From positions 106,961,906-107,025,905 of the forward strand of contig OY804577.1 of the NCBI GenBank assembly GCA_963680875.1: a stretch of DNA of 64,000 bases, in the 5' to 3' direction. This DNA is from Bathymodiolus brooksi. Lineage: Eukaryota > Mollusca > Bivalvia > Mytilida > Modiolidae. Shown one piece after another: positions 33,577 through 48,277 of the stretch. Position 1 is the stretch's first letter. Each line of letters starts with the position of its first letter. The notes under the pieces were generated by a model that ran no database searches, was not told the origin of the DNA, and worked only from the letters and a program-made list of their open reading frames with translations. A program made the translations under genes and the position numbers.

Positions 33577-34689
33577 GCTTTCCAGTCAAATCGGCCCCAA
33601 GTCAAATCGGCTCCAGTCAAATCGGCCCAAGTCAAATCGGCCCCAATTCAAATCGGCCTCAAGTCAAATCGGCCCCAAGTCAAATCGGCCTAAAAATGAA
33701 AGTCATATCGGCCCAAAAAAATACAAATAAAAAAAGAATAAATAAATAAAAATTATATATTAATATAAATTAATATTTTTAGTTAAAAGATGTAAAATTT
33801 AAATCTTATAGGTGAGCGGATTCTTTTGTAAGGATCAAAGAAATTAATTAATGATTAATTTATGGCATAATTAAGTGATTAGCAATTTACATAAAACGTG
33901 ATTGGCGGCAATTATATAATGATCTTTATGTTGATTAGGAACATTCTTTGATGATTTTTTCTATTGTCTATAAATTGGCCTTTTAATAAAAAGAGGGCAT
34001 CTAAATAACCAAGCCAAGAAAAACAACTCGAATTGAGAAATTCTTTAGTTTATAAAAGAGAGTCAACTTCAATCGCGATCATTCTTTTTGAATACTTCAT
34101 TATGTCTTTTACTTGCGTAATATGTCATAATGATGTTAGACCAAGACAGCATGCCTTAGAATGTGACTCCTGTCAAAGCTGGCAACATCGGACTTGTGGA
34201 TCTGGTGTCACAGTACTAGAATACAGGAACTGGACAGATGACCAGGAATACATATGTTCCGTATGTAGAGATGCTGAACCAGAACCAACAGAAGGATCAG
34301 TTGATATTGAGGTACGTCACATTTATGAATGTATATACGAAAATATTTCATATCGTTTTAATCTTATTTTTTAATGGTTTACCGTATACGCCACTCTCAA
34401 CAATATTTCGGTTATAATAGAAAACCAACAACCAAGTAATTGACCAAATTTATCAGAGAGGAATATTTAAATAAGCTGTACATAAGAAAACCAACAACCA
34501 AGTAATTGACAAACATTACTAGACAGTTTTAATTCTTCAATTATTAAAACGTATTGGATATATTTAATTTGCTGAATAGTGTTCAACTATTTATGACAAA
34601 AATGGGGGCCGATTTGACTTGGGGCCGATTTGACTGGGGCCGATTTGGTTTGGGGCCGATTTGGTTTGGGGCCGATTTGACCTGTTACC
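33577..34689. mobile_element. MULE-like element, copy 2
   Basis: Copy of 2990-4102, flanked by ATTTGTTAC at 33568-33576 and 34690-34698, with both terminal arrays. Confidence 0.7.
34102..34311 (+). CDS. PHD-finger exon of the MULE-like element, copy 2
   Basis: Identical open frame to 3515-3724, ending at the GTACGT donor at 34312. Confidence 0.5.
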
Positions 34690-34698
34690 ATTTGTTAC

Positions 34699-36458
34699 AC
34701 TTGTGACTTTTTATTTAGTGGAAATATTTACATAATAAATTTTCTATTTTACAATGTAGTAATGTTTTGATAATTCTAAAATTGAATTAAAATTTCTTTG
34801 TTTTTCAATTGATTTGTTTTGTTAAAATTTCAATTATTATCTGTATTTTAAAATTTAAAAGTAAATTATTTGAAAATATATGTATACAATAGATGTGTAT
34901 CTATTCTTTTCTTAACCATTTGTTTGTTGTCTTTTTTTTTTGCTGTAAAGCTTCATATTTTCTTCAATTTGTTTGTCTTATCAATGTTTTAAATCTTGAA
35001 AGTAAACTCTAACTAAAATGTGGATATTAAACTTGGTGCACAATCAGAGAATAATATGTTTTAATTACATTTATTAAACATGGCATAGAGATTTTTCTCC
35101 ACATCATGATTAATATATGTAAAATTTACATATTATTTTCTTATGATGCACCATTAGATTTGTTTACCATAAGAGTCACAAAGAAGAATATATATAAGTT
35201 GTCATATTTTAATAATCATATCACATTTTAAGATCAATATATTAAATTTAAACTACTGATAATCAAATTATTTTTAAACAAGTTTAATTCAAAATTCATG
35301 AATATTTATGAAAAAGAAATTTATAGTAATTTAGTTTTAACCATTGAACATTTCACATTTTATAAAAAAAAAATATATGTATTTAATTTAGGAATTTAGT
35401 TGAATGTGTGTGTGTGTGTTCTTCTTTTTCATTAGCCTAGACAGTATGTCTCTTTAAGGTCAATTTATGACATGAGAGTGAATAAGTGGCAAATTACAAG
35501 TGTCCATAAATCCTTCATTGATTGAGATTTTCTATGTTTACCATATCTGTGTGTTAATATACAAAAAATAATTAATTTGTCATTTTTTATATTGAAAAGA
35601 ATGTATTTATAATCAACTGGCATATTTATTTTAATGTTTAGAATGTATGTTTAACAAAATAAGAATAAAAATGTGAAGAAAAAAAATGTTCAAGAAATGT
35701 CCTGAATAACAACAAAAAAAAACCTGACATGTCACAAAATAAACTATGAAAAGAAAAAAAATTAATATTACCTTGGATAAAATGGATTAAAAAAAAATCA
35801 AAACATAGTAACAAGTATATTTTTGAAATTGGATTACATTTATTTGATTAAATTGATAAAGCAAATTAAATATATTATTCCTCTGCAAAAACAGATAAAA
35901 TTAACTACAAAATAAAAAAAAATTAAATTTTAAATACATGTATCATAAAAGAACAACTATAACATTTTTGTCAAAGTTGAAAAACAATAACAAAAACTCT
36001 TAAATACATGACTAACATGTACAAATGTACACACATGCACATTACATAGAAAGAAAATTCTTAAAATGTTAAATCTAATCTTAATTAATTAATCTATTGA
36101 TTAAAATAGCATCACAATTAATCTTGTTCTTCTTTGCCATATTTTCAGTTAAAAATTATTATATATCCAACACAAAATTATGATTTCATTTCAATTATTT
36201 CTTAAATTGTTAGCTGATGCTAATATCACAAATATTAAATTTTGAAAATATTATTTTATTGACAAATTTTCAAGGTACTGTTAAATGTCCTTTTTCTACA
36301 CATCAAAATCACTGAAATCCAAATATGCCCATTTCTTGTTATGTAACACAAACAGGTGTATATATTTACCTGTAGATCACCTGTGAAATCAACAAGACAC
36401 TACTGACCAGGTATTTTATGGCCCTGTTTATTACCTTGGGGTTAATTAGCAGACCATC
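34699..36458. other. AT-rich interior of the Tc1-like element, copy 2
   Basis: Equivalent of 4112-5870; no gene seen. One A/T change at about 35988. Confidence 0.6.
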
Positions 36459-36533
36459 AGCGAAAATGCTGAGCCTGGCTCAGCATCCAGATTATGCTCA
36501 GCATTTATCAGTGTATGCTGTCAGCTGTACTGT

Positions 36534-37505
36534 ATGTTTTGGCATCATATAAAGTGCATCGAGATGACTGTAAGCGAGTACAACAGCCTTTCAATATCAA
36601 CCGATAGTTGGTTTTGTGAAAACTGTATTCTTCCAAATTTTACAGATTCATATTTTGAAACGAACAACAAAACGACAAATGATTGTGAATCAAACACACC
36701 CGAATTTGATTATGTCCCTTTGATACCCAATACTTCCGCTGTAAATATTGAATTTGAAACAGATGTAAACAATGACATTTTTACGGAACTGAAAGAGGTA
36801 AGAAAACGTCATCCAAACCAGTTTTCATGTGCTTACCTAAACATTAACAGTTTTGGCTATAAATTTTGTTCTGTTAAAGAATTGTTAACAACAAACACGG
36901 TAGACATGTTAATTATCGCGGAAACAAAATTGGACAATACCTTTATAAATAGTCAGTTTGCAGTTGACAATTACCATCTCTGGTGAGCAGACAGAAATTC
37001 ACGTGGAGGTGGATTGCTGGTTTATATAAGGTCGGACTTGGCGTGTGATAGAAAGAACAACCTTGAATGCGGGACAATCGAATCTATATTTACCGAAATA
37101 AACTTTAAAAATAGAAAATGGTTAATTTGCGGTCTATACAGACCTCCTTCATTATCAGATCATCTATTTATGGAAGATTTTAATAAAACATTTGACAAAA
37201 TTTCAGTAAAGTATGACAATGTCATTTTAATTGGTGATTTAAATTATAATGTTTTAGATGAAGATAAAGGTACACCTTTAACAACTATGTGTGATATTTT
37301 TGACTACACAAACTTAGTAAAGACAGCTACATGTCATACAAAAAATGCAAACCCAACCCTGATAGATGTAATTCTTACAAATAAACCTAGTTATTGCCAA
37401 AACATAACAAACTTCAATTGTGGTCTCAGTGATGTTCATAATTTAATTTCATTTCAACTGAATGGTTATGTACCAAAATTAAAAAAAAGATTTTATTCTG
37501 TATAG
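36534..37505 (+). pseudogene. LINE B PHD (second half) and EEP endonuclease, copy 2
   Basis: Same as 5946-6917, with the same TGA at 36984-36986. Two changes were noticed: a silent T/C near 36775 and a C-to-T at about 37087 (Thr to Ile in the endonuclease). Confidence 0.85.
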
Positions 37506-37506
37506 A

Positions 37507-39633
37507 AGCTTTAAAGATTTTAATCATGAAATTTTTTTAAATGATCTACAGTCTGTGAATTTTGAAAACCAAATTGCAGATGATGATGTAAATAGGGCAT
37601 ACTCAAAGTTTGAAACATCTTTCATAGAAATAATTGATAAACATATACCAATAAAAAAGAGGAAGCCAGTAGCATATCCTGTACCTTATATGAATCAAAA
37701 TCTAAGAAACGTGATCTATAAGAAAAAGATGTACCATAATAAATTTCTTAAACAAAAAACTGATAAAAATTGGGAAACACAGAAAACAAAGGAACCTTGT
37801 GACAAAATTGAAAAAAACTTCCATAAAAACATACTTTTTTGAAAGAACAGCAGGTGGTCCAAAATCATCCACTTTCTATCCAACCATTAAGCCCTTCTTA
37901 TCAAATAAAGGTATGAAATCAAATAACAGCATAATTTTATGTGAAAATGATAAGATTGTAAATGATCCAAAGGAGGTGACTGAAATATTTAACAACTTTT
38001 TTGTGAATGTAGCCAAAGATATAGGAGATAAGAACATCAAAATAGATAAAACCCATCCTAGTATAAATAAAATTGAAACAAACAGAACAAATAAAGATAA
38101 GTTATTCTTTAAACCAATAAATGAAGATGTTGTCACTAAACAAATAAACAAATTAAACATTAAAAAAGCTACAGGGTATGATGGTATTTCTCCTAAAATC
38201 ATTAAATTTGCACAACCAGTAATAACAAATCCCATTAAAGTTTTGATTAATAAATCAATTGACCAATCAGTCTTTCCTGAAAAATTAAAAGCTGCCCAGG
38301 TATCCCCCCTTTTTAAAAAGAATAATAGTCTTGATAAAAGTAATTACCGCCCTATCAGTGTCTTGCCAACGATTTCTAAATTTTATGAAAGAGCTATATT
38401 TGACCAGCTAATGGAATTTTTAAATAATCATTTCAATCCTCTGCTTTCAGCATTTAGATCAGGTTTTGGGTGTCAGACGGCCTTACTTAGATTAATAGAA
38501 GATTGGAAGAAAGCTTTGGATGATAATAAATTTATTGCAGCAATTTTAATGGATTTATCAAAAGCATTTGACTGTCTCCCACACAATTTATTAATGTTTA
38601 AATTGGAAGCTTATGGTCTCTCAGAAAATTCTTTAAAACTGTTAAAAAGTTATTTAGAAAACAGAAGACAATGCATTAAAATTGGTAATAACTACAGTGA
38701 ATGGGTTACATTAATCAAAGGGGTTCCACAGGGGTCAATCCTAGCCCAGTTCTATTTAATGTTTTTATAAATGACATTTTTCACTTTGTTCAAGATAGTA
38801 CTATTTATAATTATGCAGATGACAATACCCTTTCTTATTCTGATACTAATATAAATACAGTAGTTAAAACTCTAGAAAATGATAGCATAAACTTAATAGA
38901 CTGGTTTTCCAAAAACTTAATGAAAGTTAATCCGGATAAATTTCAGGCTATTGCCATTGGTCCTAAAACAAATAAACACAATTTATCTTTTGAATTAAAA
39001 GGAAATAAAATTACATGTGAAGAAAATGTTAAACTTTTAGGCATAACCGTTGATTCCCATCTAAATTTTGATAAACATATATCAGAAATTTGTAAAAAAG
39101 CATCCCAACAATTAAATATCCTTAAACGAATAGGTAAATATTTAAACAGATTAGGACGCCTTACCATTTACTACTCCTTTATTCTTTCAAACTTTAATTA
39201 CTGTCCGGTAACATGGCACTTTTGCAGTGAAAAAAATACTAAAAAAATTGAAAAAATCCAGGAAAGAGCTCTCCGTTTCATTTATGAAGACTGAAAATAC
39301 TTATGAAAATTTACTTAAAAAATCTAAATTGCCATTCGAAGATTAAGAACTATCGCAGTTGAAACATTCAAAATTATCCATAAACAAAGTCCAAGCTATC
39401 TTCATGATTTAATTTCAATTAAAGATCAAAAATATAATTTTAGGCATCAAGATAAAGCAGTTTTACCCAGAGTACGAACAACAAGGTATGGTTTAAATTC
39501 TTTCCGGTATAATGCTGCACAAATCTGGAATGAGCTGCCGAATCACTTTAGACAAGAAACATCATTAGAACATTTTAAAAATATAATTCACACACGGAAC
39601 GGCAGCTCATGCCAGTGTAGTGCATGCAGATGA
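37507..39633 (+). pseudogene. LINE B reverse transcriptase and C-terminal domain, copy 2
   Basis: Same frame breaks as 6919-9045. YADD is at 38812-38823 and the final TGA at 39631-39633. One Asp-to-Glu change was noticed near 38994. Confidence 0.9.
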
Positions 39634-39852
39634 CCTTTAAATTTTTATTTCTAAATTTTCATGCTTTTAAATATTTTTATTATTTTATTATTTTCTGTTG
39701 TTGCTTAAATGCATGAGCCTCTTATTTTTAGCTTGCTTTTGTTCAGTTGATATCTGCTTCTGTAACTTGTGTCTATATTGAATTGCATAAATTGATGTAT
39801 GTTTTTATTTAATATGTTTGTATGCATGATTGTATGTGTTGTTATATACCAT

Positions 39853-39940
39853 AGTCGATTTTAAAAGCTCATTAGAGCTTGTGTTATATGTATGATTTAT
39901 ATCGACTCTAAATAAAGCTTTGAATTGAATTGAATTGAAT
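39853..39940 (+). other. LINE B 3' hairpin and tail, copy 2
   Basis: As 9265-9352, but here the inner hairpin is perfect (AAGCTC-ATTA-GAGCTT). Confidence 0.7.
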
Positions 39941-40207
39941 AAATTATGACTTGATTAAAACTTGATATCCAAACAAATAATATCTCAATTTCAATTTCTT
40001 TAGGGTTTCAAAAATTCAGTGAAAACAGTTTGTCGGCTTGTGTAAAACACAACAAGCTCTAAAAATTTAAATTATCTGACTCAACTTTCAAGATTTCATA
40101 TATGAAATTGCTTCTATGAAAGACTATCACCATGTCCTCATGATTCGCATAAGACAAAGACATGTTTTATATAAACCAAAACAGGTATCTCATGAAGATT
40201 TCTTAGT

Positions 40208-40709
40208 TTAAAAATGTACATAATTTCTCAGTCTAAATATGAAAACTAAATCCTTAATTTATGTAAATAGGTTTAATAAAATATCCATTACAAGATATAT
40301 AAATTAAGGATTTAGTTTTCATATTTCTTAGTTTAAAAAGAGATTTAAATTTCAATAAAGATATTATATAAAAATGTAAATTATAATTTTCAGAAACATT
40401 TATTTATGATGCTCATACATACATGTATATTACAAATTAACTGATAAATAACAAGTTGTAATATTTGTAAAATTTTGTATTTTTTCTTAAAGAATATTCT
40501 AATGGGGCTTGTATCTGATATTCAGATATATGTGATATTTCTGCATTTTATTTTGGTGCTGATTTTCCTTTTAATATTGGATTATATGATAATTTGTTTA
40601 TTACTTGTGGGTTACTATGCAACTTGTAATGGATATTTTATTAAACCTATTTACATAAATTAAGGATTTAGTTTTCATATTTAGACTGAGAAATTATGTA
40701 CATTTTTAA
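40208..40709. repeat. 87-bp foldback, copy 2
   Basis: Arms at 40208-40294 and 40623-40709, the same as 9620-10121. Confidence 0.8.
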
Positions 40710-41217
40710 GCAAGTTTTTAGAATCAGAATGATTTTTGTTTTATTATCTTCTGAATTATATATCAAGGACAAACATTCAAATGGTGTGAAATTTAGTAAT
40801 GGTGATTGTTACATAATTTGGTGTCATAAATAATACCTTAATTACAAATTTTATCAGGTAATTAACTGCTAGTTTATTATCCCCAATAGACTTTCACAGG
40901 ATGTTTGAAATTATTTGATTTACATTATTAAAATGTGCAAATGTATGTTATAATATTTACTAATAGTATAAGATGGAATCAATATTGGTCATATATAGTA
41001 ATAAGAGAAGACATATTTTACGAAAAATAGGAAAATGAGAATTGCTGTAATTAATTTACAATGTACTGTTTGTTATTGCATGTAATGATCACATTACAAC
41101 TGAATTGTAATTCATAGTTCTGATTAAGAAATACATTAAAAAAAAAAAGAGATATTGGACAGATGCACACGAGACAAAATAACATAAAACACTAATATAT
41201 TGGTTGTCATGACATTA

Positions 41218-41358
41218 AATGTAATCAGTAATGTAATCGATTACATTTACAAAGTGATTGTAATTTAATCGATTACATTTGAAAATTGATGTAATCGTAA
41301 TGTAATCATGAAAATTGCAAAGTAATTGTAATGTAATCGATTACATTTGAAAGTAATT
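41218..41358. repeat. TGTAATCGATTACA cluster, right, copy 2
   Basis: Equivalent of 10630-10770. Confidence 0.6.
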
Positions 41359-41367
41359 GACCCCAAG

Positions 41368-44140
41368 TCTGCCTCATTGGCCTCAATTGCATGTATTACA
41401 GACATTTTTACATAGACTCTTAAGATCAGATGAAGGTTAGAGGCATCCGATTTTCATTTTGTCCAGGAACCTCGAACATTTAATTTGTATTTCATTTATT
41501 TTATTAATTCAGCTTGATTTAACTTAAATTTTTATTTTAAGCCAAAGGTATCATTTTCAAGTTCAGAAAATAACATGCATGCAATTAGAAATTATATCTT
41601 TAATGTAGATCATATGAAAATTGCAGACTTCCTTATGATGTCCCCATCTTAGATATGCAAATTATCAAATGGCACCTCATTTCTGGCTATACTACATTTG
41701 TATTAGGAGGCAGGGGGCAGTAGCCTCTTTTTTTTTTTTTATTGTTAAGACAGTATGATGATATATATAAATGAGACTGAATAAAATAACTTAAATTTCT
41801 TCTTTATAATTTCAGAGCTGGTTCATTTCTGTAAAAGTGGTAAACAAGTACAATTGGATTTGAGGTTATAAGCTGTTATAGGCACATACATGTACAAATG
41901 TTACTGATCATGACCATGTGACTTTTCAACATAGCAAACCAGTCGAAATAATTCCTGCCCCCATGTAATATTGGAAACCACAGATGTCACCTGCTTCATG
42001 TCCTGTAATGTCAGACCGATCAACACATAGCTATAGCTAGACAACAGCAAATTTCACCATCATGTAATCAGAGGTAATCAATTTCATGTTCTTCTAGCCA
42101 GACATCAACATTATATTTTACTCTCAAATAATCTAGTCCTGAGGCAATTTTATAGGGATTAAACTCTATCGGATCACGAAAGCTACCATGATGAACCAGA
42201 AATTAGATTTCATGCGCAAAGGACATATTGATATATATAAAACTAATGAAAGTAAGTTAATGATACATTATTTGTACATGCATACACTTATACCAATAGA
42301 GCTCCTCCCATATTTACAGTGTGTGGCTATTACAGAAACAAAGGGTTCTTTAGATGAACTTGTTACATTTAATTACATGTACACAATCTACTTCAAATAC
42401 AGAACATTTCTTAAGAAGAGATTTACATGTATGTTAGATATCATGAGTTACAGTTGACTATAAAATCAAAATAATTTTTTTTTAGAAAGGTCAACCTACA
42501 AAAAATGTATCTGATAGAGATCCCACCTCAAAAACAAATTAACTACAGACTACAGTACCTGTAATGAAATTTTGAGAAATCAATTAATAAGGAATATAGT
42601 TATGTAAAAAAAATTGCAGAAAAAATGCCTAACATTCCTAAGAGTAAATAATTATATTAAATATGATCCTTTGTCAGAGCTTTGTAACATGGACTTATTT
42701 TTTTGGTTCATTTCTTCTTATCTTTTTAAAGTTTTCTATATTAAGTGTAGAAATAATAAAAGTATAATAAATGAAGATACATTTTTTTTGTAATATTGGT
42801 CAGTAGAGAAGTACTGAGCATGGGTGATTATGCAGCTTAATTGCTATTTAATTAGATCACACCACTGATTGATGGATATAAATTTCCTCCCCACTGATTG
42901 CTTATATGTGCTTTTGTAATTTTCGTAATTTCTCGTTAATGAAATGAGATCATGAAAAACATTTTACATGATATGTTTATATCAACAACAAATATCAAAA
43001 ACTGCAAGATAAGTGCTGTCTTAAATCAATTTTTAATATAGAGATATTTAGTTTGTTGCATATTAAGTGTAAGTTCCTTTCAGAGTCTAATGTTTTACAT
43101 ACTGTAATGCTTCTTATAAAATTAGGTTTTAATTTTGATAATATTGTAGTCTTGCAATAGATCTAAATGTTTGAACTGCACTTTTTTTGTACTATTTCTC
43201 TTCTAATTCTCCTCTGTTCCCATGGTGTTTTTTTTTACATAAATGGAGATTTATCTTTTCTAGATTTGTCCTATCAATAAAATTTAACATAACTATATGT
43301 TTGGTCACTGTTTTTGGATTTCTTTCTTTAGCTCTGTAATATATATCCATGCAATATATTTCCGAGTTATAATCAATTAATTATAGGTTTTACAATGTGT
43401 CTTCACTTACAGTCGCAAATATCTGTTTACCTAACTACGCTATTCGTCGCTAGGTATACACATTTTGCGACCGTAAAACCGACGATTTACATCCACAAAG
43501 CTTAAAATACAATACAGTTATGATCTCCTAAATATAATAATTTCAAGCTTCTGATCATGATCAAAATAGTTACTAAAAATGCTTTCACCCCTAAAGTTGT
43601 TCGATTTAGCTGAAAATATTAATATCATATTATTTTTTTCAGAACCAATCCACCAATGAGGGAACTTTCCAGATGCTTGATGGAGAAAAAAAACTTTATA
43701 GTTTAAGGAAACCTTTCATTGTTCATTTAACTTTATTGTTTTTTATATCTTACATTTTTTTGCTGACCAAATGTTAGAATTTGTATGTGCTTTTTTTTTG
43801 TATGCAAGTTTTGTGATTTATATGAGTATCAGTATTGTTGGGATAATGTGGGTTAGAGTTAATTATAAGGTTATGTTTATAATGGTAGACAGGTAGAGGA
43901 AACCGAAGTCCCCAGGATAGTATGATATAATATAATGTTGAATAAAAATTGATTGGTTGAATGAGAATCATGATTTGTATGCCAGTATATAAATTGAAAT
44001 TTAACATTTAAAGTACAAATGTATTTGATTTTGTTTTCAGATTTATATGATTGTGTGTATTTATACAAGTTTCATGTTTTTCTTATTGGATTTATCATGT
44101 TAAACGGATAATTAATAGATAGAGTTAGGGTTATGCCATA
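41368..44140. other. AT-rich non-coding stretch, copy 2
   Basis: Equivalent of 10780-13552; no convincing gene. Confidence 0.5.
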
Positions 44141-44384
44141 TGGTGTTTAACACCACTTTCGACGATATTTAATTTATATCATGGCGGTCAGTTTTATTGG
44201 TTGAAAAACCGGAGTACCCAGAGAAAATCACTGACCTGCCGTAAGTCACTGACAAACTTTATCACATAATGTTGTATCAAGTACACCTCGTCTAAGCGGA
44301 TTCGAAATCACAACATTAGTGGTGATGTGCACTGATTGCATAGGTAGTTATAAATCCCACAACCATACAATCACGACTGCCCCC
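44141..44384 (+). mobile_element. SINE-like repeat, copy 2
   Basis: Equivalent of 13553-13796. Confidence 0.4.
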
Positions 44385-44408
44385 ATATTTAATAATATAT
44401 ATTTTTAT

Positions 44409-44763
44409 CTCCCCGCGATAGCGGTGAGGGATATAGAAATAGCCACTGTCCGCCGTCACACTTTCTTGTTTATGTGATAACTTAGTAAACATGGATGGAT
44501 TTGAATAATTTTTTGCATGTGGCTTGTAATTATCATTATCTTGGATGGGTTCTTACATGGTAATATTTGAAGCAAGGGTTTTGGGGGGAAATCATAGTTT
44601 TTGGTTGAAAAATCACCAATTTTGAGAATTGTGTCTTGTTTATGCGATAACTTTACTAAACATGGATAGATTTGAATAATTGTTTGCATGTGGCTTGTAA
44701 TTATCATTATCTTGGATGGGTTCTTACATGGAAATATTTGAAGCAAGGGTTTTGGGAGAAAAT
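44409..44763. repeat. GC-box repeat head and 170-bp tandem duplication, copy 2
   Basis: Equivalent of 13821-14175, with units starting at 44465 and 44635. Confidence 0.65.
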
Positions 44764-46693
44764 CTATGTTTACATCAGAGGTTTACACAGTGTTCAAAGT
44801 GGAGTACTTCCTGTATATTATTCAGGTCATGCTGCAATTTACTCCATCCTTCAATAAAGTATGTTATACATTAAGACTGCAAGGCTGCTTTCCATAAATA
44901 TATAAAACTAAATATTATGCAAGTGCGGGGGATACGTCGTGCATTTATGCGCTAGGCAGTTCTTTTGTTTCCTTAAGAAAGAAAGAAAAATTAGGGTTAT
45001 ATTTTTTTCTCTGTACTGTGTAGGGGATGTGTTATATTGGTTTTGATATTTTTATTTTGAATTGCTAAGCCTAAAAGATTATTGTTCTTTGTTATATTTT
45101 TATATACAATTAACAAGAATATTTTGGGGTTACAGCTTTTTCAGGATTGGGATGTGTACACTGGTAGATCTTACTATGAAGCTTACGCTTCAGGGCCCCT
45201 TCTATCCTGGAAACAACTTTTTTAATGAACTTAACTTTTCAACAAAATTAATGGAGTTTTTTTAAGTCTTTGTTATTAAAATAAGGCTATTTTAGTAATA
45301 GAATCATAAGTCAATGGGTTAAAGTACTTAATATTGACCTTAGAATATGCTCCAATTCCAATTTCATATGGCCTCAAAATGTCCCTGTAATTAGTAAAAT
45401 TTCCAAACTTGTATGGGGGGTTTCAGCACTTGAATCCCAAGCTGTATGGGCTCCTTGACTTAGCCAGAATCTATTCATAGCCTATATTTTGGCAGTTGGA
45501 TCCTCGAATCCTTCGTTGGTGCACAGCTTAATAGTTTGACAGCTCAGTCCTTATGTTAGAACCAATCAGAACCACAAACAGACATATGAATTCTTAATTC
45601 AGGCTGCACTCCTCTGGCTTGTGCATTCAAACACCAAAAATCAAGACTATCACCTCTTTATCCTAACGATCCCGCTCTAATGACCTTCATCTCTAGTAAT
45701 TTAAAGAAAGAACAAATTCTTTTTTCTGTGTATTGATGTTGGGTGGTGTGATCTTGGTTCCTACAAATTTTTCTTCGTTTTTGGTAATTTTCTATTATAT
45801 CTTTTTTAGTGTTTAATGTTAAACTAAAGAATAGATGTATAAGTCAAGTTGTTCTTATAAGTTTGGTCCATAGTTAGCAGGGTAATATTTTCATATGTAT
45901 ACATGTATTTCTGCTGTTTCCTTAGCCAGCAACTAGTGCTTCAGTTCCCATATTTATTGATATATTTCTGTTTTCTAGCATAAAATGCTTATAACCCAGT
46001 ACAGCAATTTTAATAAAAATCTGAGATATAGTGGTTAAATTTAAAAAAAAACAATTATCCGGATCTCCCATGGAACAACACCATTGAAGAAGATACCTTC
46101 CGTTACCCAGACCTCTTTGCTGGTGGGAAAGGGATCAATGTTTGGCCCATTGTCAAGGACTCCACCCCAACACCCTGTTCATGGCCCTTTTGACCTTGTT
46201 GGTTATTCTTGCTGGCTGCAAAAGGGCCCACATAATAGTTCAGGGAGCTTAAAATGTATGTCCTCCACTGGATGTGTACCTATTCATTACTTCTAGAGAT
46301 GTTATCTGTATACATCTAAAATTTTGTCAAATGCAACATTCACAAGATAAAGATTTTTAGTACATTTATTATACATGTTTTTTAATCTGATATATTTATT
46401 ATTACTGGACATATTTATATTTGTATAATAATTACATCTAAACATTTTGGCATCTTTAACATAGATTATGATGGGAGGAGTCTGAGAGTAGAAAGAGTGT
46501 TTCATCATCTGTAAAAGTTGCAATAATTTGGATTAATAAATGTTTAGAACTTTATATTTTATTAGTTAACTCCAAAAAATTAAGAACATGGGATGGAAAT
46601 AAGAACATCACAAAAGGTCCTTAAATACACAAAAAATAATGTAGTTGGTAGTTGCATGGTGTAACAGTCTTAATGTACATGTGATTATAGTTA
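44764..46693. other. Non-coding stretch with coding-like island, copy 2
   Basis: Equivalent of 14176-16105. The island is at 46032-46190, and I noticed no base change inside it. Confidence 0.5.
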
Positions 46694-47291
46694 CCCTACT
46701 ATCCAAATTAGGTTGTCACAATGCTTTGACAACGTAATTTGGCTATAAAAGTCCTTTTAGGGTTGTATATTGTAGTTGTATAACTATAAAGAGATGGTCG
46801 TCTAAAGGTCTTTAGGTCGTCGTAGTTACATTGTGTAAAGATCCCTAGGTGGTCGTAGTTACGTTGTGTAAAGATCCCTAGGTGGTCGTAGTTGCGTTGT
46901 GTAAAGGTCCCTAGGTGGTTGTAGTTACGTTGTCGAAAGGTGCCTATGTGGTTGTAATTACGACATGTAAAGGTCCTTTGGTGGTTGTAATTACCTCGTA
47001 TAAAGGTCTTATGATGGTTGGTAGTTACGTTGTGTAAACGTCCTTAATTAGTTGTAATTACCTCGTATAAAGGTCTTGTGATGGTTGGTGGTTACGTTGT
47101 GTAAACGTCCTTACATGGTCATGGTTGTCGTTTGGTTGCAGAATGGTCTTTTACTACGTAGTACCACAACGTGGTATTTACGTCTAGGGGAGTCTACAAA
47201 TCGGCGTAGCTAAAACGTAAAATTATTACGTTGTAACAACGAAAAAGTTACGTTGTCACAACGTTTTGACAACGTAATTTGGCTAGTAGGG
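46694..47291. mobile_element. 598-bp MITE, copy 2
   Basis: Same ends and TA flanks as 16106-16703. The internal 33-bp minisatellite is at about 46795-47118. Confidence 0.75.
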
Positions 47292-47672
47292 TAGTAACCA
47301 TTTATAAATTAATGGGAAAAAATACCATTATGTCGGAACAGTTCCAAAATCAAATAGAAAAGTCGTAGAAAGAGACAAAATCGATATCCACGACCGCTCA
47401 CATTCCTGCATTGGTACAGGCACTTCATTCAAATAAATGGCAGGGTCAACCTAGTATTATGGGTTAACCTTCCCGCTATACAATTGTATAATTGAGATAT
47501 TTTTAGAGCAATTATGTCCGAGAGGAGGGTTTCATCTATCCAGTAGTCAGTATTTCGGCACTGATATGACTTATTAAGCATATTATTATGGCTTATTATT
47601 ATTTCCTAAAAGTAGTAGTATATCAGTACGGACAAAGTCGCATTTCAGGGGGATTTGGACCATTGCGTATGA

Positions 47673-47923
47673 TCGAAAGTGACGGAAGTGAAGTGACCGG
47701 AAGTGACGTCATAGGACCAGAAGTGACCGGAAGAGACGTCACGGAAGTATGTTCTACGCATGCCCGGATTTTCCCAGCGGTTTTTTCTTAGTAGTAGTAC
47801 AAAATGTACCATTCTGCATAACCGACATGGCAACCGGATGTGACGTGACCGAAGGTCATGTGACCGGTTAACGTCACCAGAAGTGACGTCATAAAACCGG
47901 AAGTGGGAGGTTTCCCGCCCTTT
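47673..47923. promoter_or_regulatory. ETS/CRE/E2F-like site cluster, copy 2
   Basis: Equivalent of 17085-17335; all the named sites are kept. Confidence 0.45.
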
Positions 47924-48277
47924 TTTCTGGTATTTTCTTATATGTTCGAGGTGTTGTGTAGTACTCCAAGTAGTCTATCACGTCCGTGTTCTCACTGGTA
48001 TTTCTACTAAATAACCTAGGAGTAAAATCAATGAAATGGTACATTTGACCCCCTAAGTCACCCAATAGAAGGTCACCAGGCCATGAAATTATGGGTCCAA
48101 AATCAGGTCTCGTGTCAAAATGAGTTTTATTTTTGTTGTGTTTTTAGTTTCTACACCCAAAAGTTCAACTGTGAGATTTTGGGTCAAGGACCAAAATGAG
48201 GGTTTTTTTCAATTTTGTTATATTTTCAGAGATTTTTAAAATGTTTTATTCATTAATTCTTCGTTTTTGTTATATTT

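Larger units (their letters stand above)
33341..36532. mobile_element. Tc1/mariner-like TIR element, copy 2
   Basis: Copy of 2754-5944, one base longer because of an A run at about 35.8 kb. TA on both sides (33339-33340 and 36533-36534). Confidence 0.85.
32890..39940 (+). mobile_element. LINE B, copy 2
   Basis: Same composite as 2303-9352, with the same stops, frameshifts and nested insertions. All of these therefore predate the 30.6-kb duplication. Confidence 0.85.
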